Assembly: GCF_051401765.1 (NCBI RefSeq)
Contig: NW_027480432.1
Coordinates: 11,178,501-11,242,500 of the forward strand
DNA length: 64,000 nucleotides
DNA from: Calliopsis andreniformis
Lineage: Eukaryota > Arthropoda > Insecta > Hymenoptera > Andrenidae
Reading direction: 5' to 3'
The translations under genes and the position numbers were made by a program. The notes beneath the pieces are model-generated. The model had not been told where the DNA came from, made no database searches, and saw only the letters and a program-made list of their open reading frames with translations. Positions 36,161 through 47,569 of this stretch are shown one piece after another. The stretch's first letter is position 1; each line of letters opens with the position of its first letter.

Positions 36161-38040
36161 GCAAAACGACCTACATCTTTCACATTTTCAAAAAATTTGA
36201 GTTAAGACCAAAGCTAAGTCAGTTCGAATTAAAAAGGAAAATGGGCATTGAAAGAACTTTCTTACCTAAAAATAAAGATTCAATTCATTTTCATCATGCG
36301 GTATAAAGTAAAGACACTCCAAGAAAATAATCTGAACACACTAGCATCCATAGCATAAAGGAAAGCGACCAAGGGAACATGGGAACAGTTTTCATCCAAA
36401 CTAACAAAGTTAGATGCGTACTTTGAGCAACGTTGCTAGCTTAGGTAGTAAATCGAATTTCTTCTTCTATTCTTAAAAACAATTACTGCTTTTTGACTCG
36501 ACAAAGTAAATTTCTTTATCTGCGCCTGCTCCTCATGCTAAACTAACTTTTTGTAGTACTTTTCTACCAATCTAAAGGATTCTGATAACGGTTCAATATT
36601 ATGAACCAACTCAAAATTGCAAAGCAGTTTGACATTTAGTTTGTTTTAAATCTGAGTTGAATGAAGCCAAATTCATTTTTTCTGGACAACACGAACCTCC
36701 CTAGAATAGCAACAGGATTTGATACTCCTGTTAAATACCATAAAAATGGTACAAGATAGCCCCGCTAAGTAAAAACAACAGATGTCAGATAAGAATAAGG
36801 AATAAGTTACTAGTGAGAACTCTACTACCAAGCAGTCATAAATAATTGTTTCACGACCTAGAGTAGCGACAACTTCGCAAGTTAGTACCTCCCCACTAAG
36901 GATTTTCTTTAGAAAATCCGACAACAGGGTAAAATAGTCTATTCTGTCATTTTCTGGACCAAATTTATTATCTTTATAGAACAAAGTGAAATGCAATGAA
37001 ATTGGACATCTTGTCAAAATACTGATGAAAAGAATACTGCAGAAGACAAATCGAATTAATACAGTGCAGGGAAGCGAAACGTTATTCAAATATTTATGTA
37101 GTTTTAATAGATATTGATCAATTGACATTATCTCACTCTAAGTATACATCCAATTGTTTTTCAGTTTTTCAGAGGTACTTCAAAAATAAGTACTGCCCCT
37201 TTTAGAGTAACAATTTTCAAGAAAATCACGAAAGGATTCCCTTTTCTTCAGTTTTCTCTTCAGTTCTTCAGTTTTCTTGTACTGGCAACGTGCCTTTCTT
37301 ATTATTTAGAAAGTTGTTCATTTAATCCATGTGTTGAATCCTATGCACATTTGATCAGCAAAAACAAACCTATATAGAAAGGCTTGTGTGAATGGGTTTT
37401 TGTTTTCGAAAAATGAACCAAAAATTTTAGGTTTACGAGACGTACCCGAAAAATGTTTGTAAGAAGGAGCACATGGTTGAATTACCTTGTTAATATTCGT
37501 GGAAAAGTCACATTAAGGAAGGTGTTACTTCTATGACGTTGTTCAGTAATAGCAAAAAATACGATATCATCATTTATGCCACGTATAATGAAAATGCTAC
37601 GAGAACTAAGATATTATACGAGGCTTAAGTATCGTGAACGAAATCAGCCATCGCATTTTATCTTTTTAAGACTTACTAAAATGTTCAAAGAACATGGCAG
37701 TTTTAACATACAAAAATGTTAGTGATGATCTTAGCAGCTATTGCCCATAAGCCACGTATTAACACTCGGTAAATTGTACCTGGCGCAGACATTAGCTAGA
37801 ATAGTCGTTACATATTTTCTGTTCCTTTTTTTATTAAATTCTAATGGATACTTGCACCATATATTAGTTTCTTAACAAATTCCTAAGAAAATTATCGGTA
37901 ATAGAGCTAAAACTGTAACTTCAGTGAAGTTTCGGCAGAGATTACGTGTTAAAAGTTGAAACTTTGAAGGTAAATAATTCGAATTTGAGAAGGTGAAATT
38001 CTTTAAAATTTTAATCAAACGTAGATGAGACTTATATTAA
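36161..38040. other. Stretch with one long unrecognised frame
   Basis: The longest uninterrupted frame of the window, 151 codons on the minus strand (37,128-36,673), lies here. It is hydrophobic in patches (for example VLIRFVFCSILFISIL) with possible membrane segments. I could not match it to a receptor or transposon family. No splice structure was worked out. It may be chance or a decayed membrane-protein exon. Confidence 0.25.
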
Positions 38041-38440
38041 GGGGGTAGATCCGAATATGTCAGGGCGCTGACATTACTGACATAATTAGGCAAAAATAGA
38101 GATTTACGCCATTACGCCATTATTGAGTTAGGAAGGACTCATTCAAAAGAAAATGTTCAACGCAGCGCAGTCTGGTCATGATTTAACGTAATTCAGCTGA
38201 TATTTAATATTACGAGTGTTACAAAGTAGAGCAAAAATCGACCATTCACAGCCGCGGAATTTAAGCATTTTTATGTAATTTAGAGAGTCTTTTGACCGAA
38301 ATCGTGACCAGGCCGCACTGCATTGAACTTTTTTCTTTCGAATGAACTCTTTTCTAGGTCAAAATCTCATATAACGACGAAAAGCGTCAGGATGTAAACC
38401 CATGCCTCAGTATTGCTTTTTCCTGGGATATCGATAAAAC
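38041..38440. mobile_element. Inverted-repeat element
   Basis: The segment 38,137-38,187 (CTCATTCAAAAGAAAATGTTC, then GCAGTCTGGTCATGATTT) pairs with the reverse complement of 38,298-38,350 (TTCATTCGAAAGAAAA, GCGGCCTGGTCACGATTT). Weaker pairing extends outward. The outer limits are estimates and no target duplication was seen. Confidence 0.75.
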
Positions 38441-38542
38441 AGAGTAAAATACATGACAAATTTAGTTGGGTATGTGCAAACCAGGCGACGCCTTAGAAGG
38501 GCTGTCGATGTGGAAACCGATGAGCCAATGTGCATTACTGAA

Positions 38543-40066
38543 GAATTTCCCCTCCATTACACACACTACTGAACCAACTGCGTGTACGTGAGCTCAGCGT
38601 TTCGGACATCTTCGGACAGTTTCGGAAAGTCAAAAGAGAAGGTGAATGTAAAGTGAAGCTTACTCTCCCGCTCTTGAAACTCAAACGTTATTCAAGTCGC
38701 GGGTAAGCGGCACGAGTTACGCGCAATCTTTTGGATTGTTCAAATATTTTCACTTTCCAACTTACAATTACTCTTCAGTGTGATCTTCAGAGAGTTGTAC
38801 CAAATTCTGAGAAATTAATCTAGAAATTAAACGATGACACTTTGTGAAATATCTCGTGCTAATGTGTATTTCTTGGTAACAATTGAAACAAATCTATGCA
38901 CTGACTGTAGCAGAATATGTGGTACAATTGGGAAGACATATACGCATAAAATAATGACATTAGCGCCGCTTATCCTTTCATATATGTATGAAACTCGGGA
39001 ATAGTCAAATACAGATATATAGAACGAATCTTTAAATTCAATTTTCCCGAAAACTAAGTATCTTGTACGAAGATTATATTCTTTACTTTCAGTTTCACCA
39101 AATCACCCTCTTCTCAATTTTACTCGACGCCCTGCTATATCCTATATGTTGAGACGTTAATAGTATCCTCAAAATAAGCGATTGGGTAATTATGAATGAT
39201 AGTTTGATTGTAAGTGACACGTGCCAGGCTCGATACTTAATCTGGAAAGAACTCTTTCTTTCTCTTTCTAAATATTTAAATTGCATATAACAGTATTTTA
39301 CAAACGTTTTAATTTCTAAGGATATGTATACAGACTTGTTTTGAGTATTCAAAAAAAAAATGTATAGAGATATTCCTCAAAACGTCATCACTCCTAAACA
39401 CATCCCTAAAAATTTCATAAAAATCTCTGAGGAATCTCACCAATAGCGGATTTGAGCACACATGGTCACCTTGGGACACTCCGAGAAAAATGTGTACATA
39501 TGCATTATTTCACCGGGAATTCTGTACATGCAACATTGTAATTGAAAAGAGTAGCATTAGCAACAACTAATAAAAATTTGAAGTAAATTGGATGAAAGTA
39601 TACCAAGTTATTGTTAGCTTTTCGCACCAAGAATGTGAATTATGTAGCTAAATTGTTATCACGATAAATGTGAAACAAATGTCTCTTTAAATGTTCGATC
39701 CAAATATTCTTAATTTTATGTGTATTTAATATTCCATAAAAATAAAACAATACATATTACCCAGAATTTATTTATCGTAATGGGACTCTAAAAATTTGTG
39801 AGATCTCAGGCCTATTAAAGAGTAGATCCGTCACTGCTCCCTTTTAACAAATCGACAAATGAAAACATTTGGCAATTGAAAAGATCTTGCATGGCTCGTG
39901 TCACTTTGAACATTTTGCTCGTGGCAGTTTGAACAGTTGAATCTCAGCGTTTCAAGAGCGACAGAATAAGGGTCATATTTGCTTTCTCCCTCGACTTTTC
40001 TCAGCTGCCCGATGCACCGAGCTCACATGACTCCTGTAATAATATGTATAGTGGAGGGGGAAATTT
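38543..40066. mobile_element. Element with long diverged inverted repeats (about 1.5 kb)
   Basis: The left arm 38,543-38,730 and the right arm 39,881-40,066 are inverted copies. Paired anchors are AATTTCCCCTCCA against AATTTCCCCCTCCA, TGAGCTC, CGCTCTTGAAAC, and CACGAG followed by CAATCT or CAAGATCT. The true ends may lie farther out. I see no coding remains. A 3' end resembling other TA elements (CATGGTCACCTTGGGACACTC, about 39,463) lies in the middle, perhaps a nested fragment. Confidence 0.65.
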
Positions 40067-40534
40067 AAAAAATTGACTTGGAAAGTCGCGTTCCCAACTT
40101 GGCATCATAAGGTGTCTTCATCTCACCTTTATTAGACAGCTACGTGTCTATAGGTAATACTATTCCTATAACAAAAACTGTAACACCAGATACCGACCTG
40201 CGAAGTTTCAGTCCTTTTTCGCTTTTTCTAAATATAACTTTGTATGGTGCAACACACAGCGGAACTGTCCATGTAAAAAATGTCGAATTTCTGATGTTCT
40301 ACTACCCTGTTATAAAAATCATTTCCAGGAACAATTGTATGTAAAAGATGAAAAAATGCTATAACTTTGGTGTTTGATTTCACTCCGTGAAAAAGGCTTC
40401 CTGCTTAATATAAAAATTGTTCCATGTATAACCCATTCTGCTCCACAAAAACTTTCATTAAAATCAGAATTTTTAGGTTAGGCGATTTTTCTTGTAATAT
40501 ATTGTACGAGGACTTTTGTGACCGACTGTACGTA
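40067..40534. other. A+T-rich spacer
   Basis: No feature was recognised. Confidence 0.5.
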
Positions 40535-41314
40535 TACAGGGTGGGTGGAAAATCGTACTGGAATTGGCCAGAGGGCAATTCTACGTAAAAAAAAATAAAG
40601 AAAAAATTTGATATTTAATTTTTTCATCCGAGAAAAAATTTCAATTTATTACTTTACAAAAACTGTTGGAAATATCCTCCTCGTTGCTGTATACATAACT
40701 GTACTCGATGAATTAAAAATAATTGCACGGATTGTAATCTATTACCATATTTTAGTTTCTCAAACACTTAAAACAATTGTTTGTTTTAGCTGTACAGTGT
40801 TGTAAATATTTTCTTTGTACAGTTCTTCTTTGACATACCAAGCAAACATTGACAAGTAAAAGTCCAGGGCTGTGAGGTCTGAAAACCTTGGAAACTAGTG
40901 TATCTTACCGCCACGACCTATCCAGCACGAATACTTTTTATTTAAGAAATTTAAAGCTGGCCTCGTGAAATGTGGCGAGGCACCGCCATGTTGAAAAATA
41001 ATTCTAGTTCTGATATCTCGAGGTACTTCTAACAATGAAGACATCGTATCACGTAAAAGCTCTAAACTGAACTATTTGGGTATATTCTACAGTATTCTAT
41101 CATTATCAATATTTATGAACACTAGCATGGAGAGAGACAACCGGTAATAGAATACACGATAAGTAAATCGCATTGCGTAGTTGAGCAAACTTCAAATTCG
41201 ATTTTCTCAAAAACGAAGCCTTGGGTGAAAAATTGTTTGCCACATTTTTTCCTTATCTTTTTACGTAGAATTACCTCCTGGCTGGTTGCACTACGATTTT
41301 CCATTTACCTTGTA
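40535..41314 (-). mobile_element. mariner/Tc1-like element, deleted copy
   Basis: The core spans 40,537-41,312. The left end CAGGGTGGGTGGAAAATCGT matches the reversed right end CAAGGTAAATGGAAAATCGT. Both continue through ATTCTACGTAAAAA, and the right arm has an extra segment with AAGGCTTCGTTTTTGAGAAAA. TA flanks both sides, in the mirrored context CGTATA ... TATACG. The arms are long compared with classical mariner. The interior on the minus strand carries the C-terminal part of a transposase (separate entry), so this is an internally deleted autonomous element. Confidence 0.88.
40770..41036 (-). pseudogene. mariner-type transposase relic
   Basis: The minus strand reads EVPRDIRTRIIFQHGG, then ASPHFTRPALNFLNKK, then WIGRGGKIH, a stop, FPRFSDLTALDFYLS, and MFAWYVKEELYKENIY. 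It follows the family order FQ.DGAP.HF, then WIGRGG, then W..RSPDLTPLDFFLWG..K..VY. The frame is intact apart from one TAG, at the position where the family has W. The second catalytic Asp of the 'DGAP' motif is replaced by Gly. The third acidic residue ('LDF') is kept. The N-terminal DNA-binding part and the first catalytic Asp are absent. The enzyme is dead. Confidence 0.9.
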
Positions 41315-42015
41315 TACGAAAAGTGATATGTTCTATTGCTCACAACTACAACTATTACATCCATTAAATATACTTGTTTTTACTATTTATTTCAATAATA
41401 ATCTATTATATAATAAAATAAAATATCTAAATGTTTGATGATGCGTTTCATATATGTAAGAAAAATTTATTCAGTATATCAAAATAATTCTTAATTATCT
41501 TTTTCAATCATCGCGAAATTCTTTTGAAATAGATTTAAAGTAAATGAAATGTCTCAAAAGGCCTCAGAATTTGCACAGAAAAAGTATTTGAAGGGTAAAA
41601 GGAAAATTAGATGGTCACATAAAGTTTACAGAGAGAAACGTTTAATAGTTCCTTCCATTAACTCGTCCACGCAGCATAGCCTCCGGTATCAGACTCCCTG
41701 AGGAAGGAATTAGGCAGGTTTCGGTGTAGACGTCAAGGGCTTTGCCTTGGAGCATCTGATAAGAACGACCACCTGTCTTTTATTTCAACTAAACCATTTT
41801 GTCTTCCTCCTTTCAATACTTTTTTTTGCCGACCCTCCCGTTTATTTCCTCCTTTCTTTTAATTCCATTTGATCCTCTTCCTTATTTATAATCATCTTAG
41901 AAGTTTTTCCAATGACTTCTGCGATATCTCACTCTGTCTATTTAGTTTCAACCCCTGGTATTTTTATAGCTATGGTGATTATTACATTGATCGCCATATC
42001 ATATTAGTTATATAC
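41315..42015. other. A+T-rich spacer with a G+C-richer patch
   Basis: A patch at about 41,640-41,790 (TCCACGCAGCATAGCCTCCG and beyond) stands out in composition and contains CTCCCTGAGGAAGGAA. I cannot assign it. Confidence 0.4.
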
Positions 42016-42351
42016 CGACGTGTGTTAAGAAAAAAGGACGCGCCTAATTTGCCTTCTGAAAAAGAACACATTTGTCTTCGATGTGATTCAAAATATCGCG
42101 TTATGTTTTCCTTTGCAAAGATAAGAACATTTGTACAATTTGGTACGAAATCAAACATGATATGTGTCATCAAATGTCCAAATGTGATATTTTTCGTAGC
42201 GAAACGGTGAAAATAGATTACTTCTTGTGGCAAAGCTGAAACATGCCGCTATTCGTAAGAAGAGATGAAATGTGTTCTTTTTCGTTGATAGTCGAGATAG
42301 GATACATTTCGTAAAACGAATGAGATGTGCTGCTTTTCTTAACGCACGTCG
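42016..42351. mobile_element. Inverted-repeat element, family D, copy 2
   Basis: The left arm CGACGTGTGTTAAGAAAA and the reversed right arm CGACGTGCGTTAAGAAAA are nearly identical at the tip. The sequence is the reverse complement of much of the copy at 32,996-33,456, including the GAAGTAATCTATTT region. The 113-codon plus-strand frame here is a shadow of the element. Confidence 0.85.
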
Positions 42352-42457
42352 ACATGACTGATAAAGCTAAGTTTCTTTCTTTTAACTAAATTATATTACG
42401 TGTCTGATACTTATAATTTCGATTGAAAAATAGTTAATTTTGTATGACTGACTTTTA

Positions 42458-42575
42458 ATATAAACTTATGATATAAACTTTTGATATAGACTTTTAAACT
42501 TATATAAACTTTTAAACATACATATATATAAACTTTCAAAATAAAAATTTCATATAAACTTTTGATATAAACTAC
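42458..42575. repeat. Degenerate TATAAACTTTT repeat
   Basis: About six loosely spaced copies of TATAAACTTTT, with variants ending GA or AA, occur in roughly 118 bp. It is an imperfect low-complexity tandem repeat. Confidence 0.75.
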
Positions 42576-43817
42576 TATTGAAAAGAATATACTGAAAATT
42601 TCATAGTGCTAGGGAGAAAAGAGAAGAGTAATTGCAGCTATCTACAGATATTTTTATCGTGAAAAGCCAAAAAGCAGCAGAAAGCAAAATTGTGTAATAC
42701 TACTATTGAGGTTCCCTAAAAATCTGTGAAGTTTAAGAAAGTCGAAATTCTTGAATTACTGAAGTTATCTTGTGACTCATGTCACCCGTATATGGTTGAC
42801 ACAGAAAATGTTACATTCCTGAGAATATGAATAACTGGATAACATTAAATTCCAAGTGGAATATAAATTTTGATTTAGTTTATCAAATTAAATAATGTTC
42901 TTTTTACCTCGAGAGTAATATCAGTCAAAACTGCTTGACGATCAACATGTTAAAAAAACCAAAAATGTTGAAAATAAAGAGAACTAAAGCTACATGTGAA
43001 TAAAAAGAAAAGAACTACATGTAGTGATTGAGAAGAACGAAATGTTTGTATAAACGTTTACTGGATCGCTTCCTCCATTCTCGCTCTTTCTCTCTAATTT
43101 TCTCTGTAGCTGAAGATTGTTTCTCGGCACGAACATCTAGCTATCTTAACAGCGCCGTCGTACTTTCAGGAAAGAGTTCGCAGAAGACCATTATATCTCC
43201 TTCAAGAATAGATGTAGACATCCATCTAAGCACCTTCCGAAACCACCAGAAAGAGGGAAAGACGACGTGAAATTAATTTTGATGTTGTCAGCTCTTCAGC
43301 CCGCTTTCTTTCAGGCTGAGTTATAATTCACTATCACGTCGAAGTGTTAAATGAGACGATAAGGTCTACGAAAGTACTAATAGTAGTATAGTCGCATTGA
43401 CTTGTATTTTTTATTTCGCTAATCAAAGAAATATTTCTTTCAATACTTTCGCCATTCGTGGGTAGTAATATCTGTATAAAACAAAAAAGGACAAGGATTA
43501 CACACTGATTACAACTAATAAAAATTCACTTGCAATTAATAATATATTACTGAGAAGTGAAACATATAAAATCGCTAAACTAAAAAACATAAATAATCAT
43601 GAGTTCGTTCAGTCACACTTGTCCTAATTATGCTGGAAAAACAGCATACAATAGCAATTAATCATTACAAAAGTCACAGCTCAATGTGTAAGATTGATGG
43701 TTGCTATATATTCATAAATGTCACTTAAATGTAAAATATTTTAGTACAAAGATAGTCAAAGTAACGACAAAACGAAAGAATATATTTGGTTTACTACATA
43801 ACCTAATTTGGTTTTAC
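42576..43817. other. A+T-rich stretch with a balanced-composition patch
   Basis: The patch at about 43,040-43,320 has more G and C (AACAGCGCCGTCGTACTTTC is one word). An 80-codon plus-strand frame there is not recognised. No splice structure is evident. Confidence 0.35.
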
Positions 43818-44019
43818 CTACATATCCTAAATATATTGTCTAATGTATGATTTAAAATGGTACTGCAACGAATCAGTTTCTCAGTGCTTCGTCCCACTGT
43901 TATTATTGCTATAACATGACCAACACATCGAACACACTTGAAATAACGTGGCGTTCCTAAAATTTCGGTGACAATGTAACCCAAATCAGTCAGTGCCGCA
44001 ATCACGGCAATGCCTATGG
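43818..44019 (-). other. Candidate internal exon (unrecognised protein)
   Basis: On the minus strand a pyrimidine-rich tract with CCTCCTACAATTCACAG ends at 44,020, a good 3' splice site. The following 202 bases are open in one frame and end in TGTAG followed by GTAAAACC, a good 5' splice site at 43,818/43,817. The frame encodes IGIAVIAALTDLGYIVTEIL, a likely membrane or hydrophobic helix. A Cys-containing part (FKCVRCVGHVIAIITVGR) and then EKLIRCSTILNHTLDNIFR follow. Base composition is less A+T-rich than the flanks. I do not recognise the family, and no neighbouring exons were found. It could be an exon of a multi-exon gene or a chance arrangement. Confidence 0.35.
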
Positions 44020-44020
44020 C

Positions 44021-46323
44021 TGTGAATTGTAGGAGGAAGACGACAGACAACTATACTTGACGAATGGAAAAAAGAAGCAAGTACGGAAAGGAAAAGGACT
44101 GTGGAAAGGCAACGGAACGTTACATTGAATGAACGATAGAGAAGAGATAAAAAGAAGAGGGAACACCTCGGGCGAAACATCACATTCGACCTCATCTCGA
44201 ACCAGAAAATTGTGCAGTGTTCAACACAGGCTAGAACCAACATTTTTTCTGATTTCTTTGTTAATTCGTCGTTATTTACTTCATACTATACGTATATTTA
44301 ATTAATCTACCGAATTGTTTTTCACTGTGTGTAAAGCGTGACAGAGTTAAACTCAGAGAAAAAAAATAAAAAAATACGTTGTTTTATGTCTGATATGACC
44401 TTGGTTTTAAGTTACAGCCATTTTTCTGCTATAGTAGTTGTTTTATCTGTTTCCAGAGAAACTATTCGAAACTATCAGTTTCAGTTCGCAGAGGGTAGAA
44501 GTCTATCATGAACTGTATTACATTCTACCGATCTATACGTATAACATATACTATCACTTCGCTACATGAATAATTCATTACTGAATTCATATACGTATAA
44601 GCACCTAAAGTGATGAAGTATATTAAATAAATATTCGCTTTATTCTGTATATATTATAATGTGTATTTTACATGGGATATTTTGTATACTTTTATATATT
44701 AAACCGTAGTGTTTTTGTATGTCTGAATTTTTTAAAAACGCATAAACAATTAAGATTACCACTCATTCATGATAGTACTATTTTTTTACATTGAAATTTG
44801 TATGTTTGTAATTGTGAAATTTAATTAAAAAATTTATTATATAAATTAGACAGATGCTAATATAATCTTTTAGAAATTGCACTCACGCATTCCATCTTCC
44901 AAATATAGATGCCTTTTTGATCTCTGTTTTAATACTGATGTTACGTTAGTTTCAATTTCAGAAATTGATGAAGAGTACATTTTTTTTACTATTTACTTCA
45001 CTTGAAAAAGCAAACAAAGTTACAATATTTAATTTATAAATTCTCATAATTGAAATTGTTTTGCTATGGATTTTGTACAGTAACAACTCGCACATTAACT
45101 CATTCTGCTAAAAGGTTTTCAATTCCGAAGTGTATAAGAACCATTGAGGAGAACATTGAAGTGCTCTCTTCACCGCTTGTAGTTGCCTCATTTGTTGTGA
45201 CTACTTTTCATTCATTAAAAAAACTAAAAAGAATGCATCCTCAGTTAATGAAATTCAAAGTAATTGGCACATTGAAACAGGCGCCAGAAAGTAAGTACCA
45301 GAAATGCCACGAACAATGAGTCAGCTGTTGAAATACTTGAGTGCGATTTCAAGAGGATTGCTTTAAAGCTGCTAGTCGTACGTTTGTTTAATACTCAAAG
45401 TAAAATTTCAAAACAGATTGTTCTTCTCTAGGCTTTATTGTTATTGTTACATTTCGTACGAGTGATACACGATAGCGTTTACAAATTAATCAAACCCTAT
45501 AATTCTCAATCATATAATACGAAATATTTTGTACATGGACAGCAGCATACATTGAATTCAAATAAATGAAAAATAATAAGTCAACTGTGAACTTTTGTGC
45601 AATTTCATATTTTCATAAACACAATTAGAGAAATGAAACCTAAATAAAACTGCTTCATCTTTCAAATATTATAATATGCACTCTGTTTTTTATATTTTTG
45701 AATATTATACACATTCTGTGACTTTTTATACATTTCAATCCATAAATGCATGAAAATTTGTTGTCGAATAATGAGTAACAAAATGGCAATATCTGAAAAG
45801 AATATAATGTTTTGTTAACATTTTTAATTAAATAATTAAAAAATCTCTTAATGCATAGGATAATCCCCTATTTAACTCTTTCAACTCAACTGTTTTCTAC
45901 TTGGCTTCTAGTCTTCTATCTTGCAGAGATTGAGCATAGAAACAGTAATTCCTAAAATGGAGATTCATATATCATTTTTGCAGGTATTAGTTTTTCTATT
46001 GAAACATATTGTCTCAACAAAATTAAAGAAAATTAGGCTCTCGATTTACTCTCACAATTAATGTGATGTACACGTATTTTATTACATTAATTTCTATTAT
46101 GTCAATTTTTTGTATATAGTATTCAGCAAAACAAGATTGTTGAAATAGTAAGCCATTTCAACAGGTTGAAATTTAATAGGAGCCAAGATACTTTCCACGC
46201 TAATTGGAAGAAGAACATCATAAAGTGAAGCAAGTTGAAAGTATTTGAAGCTAATTAAAAGACCCAAGTATTTAATTACTATAAGACTACGACATGAATT
46301 AATTATACCAATAAAACTGGGAA
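44021..46323. other. A+T-rich stretch upstream of the retrotransposon
   Basis: No gene is supported. An 89-codon plus-strand frame at 45,050-45,319 is not recognised. A 5' LTR for the element that follows should lie in or near this region, but I could not identify one. Confidence 0.4.
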
Positions 46324-46695
46324 GTGTTTATTTCTCAATATGCTTTCTTTGTAAAACCTTTGAGATTTTACAATTTCTTAAATTCAATGGTACGTGAACC
46401 TTTAGTCAATACGAAGTACCACAAACGACAACAGACCCCCTGTTTGCCACTGTCTAGTACAACACAGTTGCGCAGTGGAGAAATCTACAGAGGTAAGCAG
46501 CGACCACCGAAACCTTCCGTTTCACAGAAACGATGTTACAATTGTAACGACCTAGAGCATATGCGCCACAAATGCCCAAAACGGAGGAGAAGGGAGTCTG
46601 ATACAAACCGACAGAATGTGTCATTACAAAAACCTGTTACTTGCACCTTGTATTTAAAGCGAAGCCACGACGTATCTCAGTGTGGGGTTCATTAA
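46324..46695 (+). pseudogene. Ty3/gypsy-type Gag, zinc-knuckle end
   Basis: This 123-codon frame is the C-terminal part of a retrotransposon Gag. It has a basic, proline-containing stretch (residues 33-70) and a perfect CCHC zinc knuckle (C71, C74, H79, C84: CYNCNDLEHMRHKC). A second knuckle (C107, H115, C120) has Tyr110 in place of its second Cys. The arrangement of two knuckles is common in Ty3/gypsy Gag proteins, which package the element RNA. The capsid part upstream is not recognisable. The protease follows about 120 bp after the stop. Confidence 0.85.
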
Positions 46696-46799
46696 CGGGC
46701 ACAGCAGGAAGATTAAAAGCGGGGAAAGCTTGAGGGAAGTTGTTGAATGCAAACGTTTCCTGTGTCGAGGACTAAGGTTTGACGCCTGTTCTTTTTAAT

Positions 46800-47250
46800 A
46801 ATTACATGGTCCATTGTCTTCTAGATTCGAATACAGTTCGCTCGATTGTATGCGAACAAATTTCCAGATAGTCTAACAGGAAAATTGACCTATTTTCCAC
46901 TACGGTGCGTGGTCTGAGAAGCGGTTGTGTTGCAGCGAGGGGTTGTACTAATGCAGTCCTTCAGACGGAAGATACCTCTACAGAGTTGGAATTTTTTATT
47001 CTACCCCATGACGCGAAGTCGTAGGAAGCCATTGTTGAAAAGGACATGCTAAATTTTAAATTGTCTGTGCGTCAAAGGAGTAAAAAAGGAGAAGAAATTT
47101 GTACCGTCCTAGTGGAAAATGATCAGCTAGAGTCCTGGCGGGACCTGTGACCCATAGCGTAATGTGTTGAAGGAATTGAAATCTGAGGTTCGACAACTTC
47201 TGGAGGAATTATTAGGTAAATATAAGGTAAATATTCCAGTACTCGAACAC
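46800..47250 (+). pseudogene. Ty3/gypsy protease and start of the polymerase region
   Basis: A frame at about 46,810 reads HCLLDSNTVRSIVCEQIS, matching the retropepsin active-site pattern LLD(T/S)G.., here with Asn for Gly. It is followed by ELEFFILPHDAKS and IVEKDMLNFKL, where the family has a 'LG.D.L' segment. A linker with VLKELKSEVRQLLEELLGKY at about 47,165-47,225 resembles the lead into reverse transcriptase. Several stops interrupt it. It is co-linear with the Gag piece upstream and the reverse transcriptase downstream. Confidence 0.75.
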
Positions 47251-47452
47251 TTAAAATGTGGAATGTTCCAGTAGATGAATACCTAAAACATTGCATCCTA
47301 GTAACTGTATATACCATTTTATGATATATATATAACTTATATATCTTTTTTTTATTATTTTGTATTAGAATTTAAACTTAAAATTATATAAAAGTTACGT
47401 TAGTGTCTAGCTACCTGGACATGCTCGACTACTGGGATATTTACCTTAACCA
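47224..47452. repeat. Short inverted repeat between protease and RT relics
   Basis: TAAGGTAAATATTCCAGTACTCGA at about 47,225-47,248 has a near-exact reverse complement at about 47,426-47,449 (TCGACTACTGGGATATTTACC). A (TA)n-rich segment lies between. It may mark a small insertion inside the retrotransposon. Confidence 0.6.
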
Positions 47453-47569
47453 CACTTTTACAACATCTGATTTTATTGTCAGGCAATAAAGTTCGTGACG
47501 AAAATGATCGTAGATTTAATAAAAAATAAGATAGACTGCGTAAGCACGCTTTCATTTGCTAGCCTAATA

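Noticed and set aside
36330..36450. Plus-strand words (KGTWEQFSSKLTKLDAYFEQ) considered as a BEL/Pao Gag start
   Set aside because: The similarity is short and generic, stops surround it, and no protease or polymerase follows.
36673..37128. Longest frame of the window (151 codons, minus strand), considered as an insect odorant or gustatory receptor exon
   Set aside because: Hydrophobic patches are present, but I could not match the characteristic receptor motifs or splice sites. A+T-rich DNA readily yields hydrophobic frames.
41869..42233. Overlapping frames of 113 (plus) and 83 (minus) codons as genes
   Set aside because: They coincide largely with the family D inverted-repeat element, whose other copy does not preserve them.
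45050..45319. 89-codon plus-strand frame as a gene
   Set aside because: No family resemblance or supporting signals were found.
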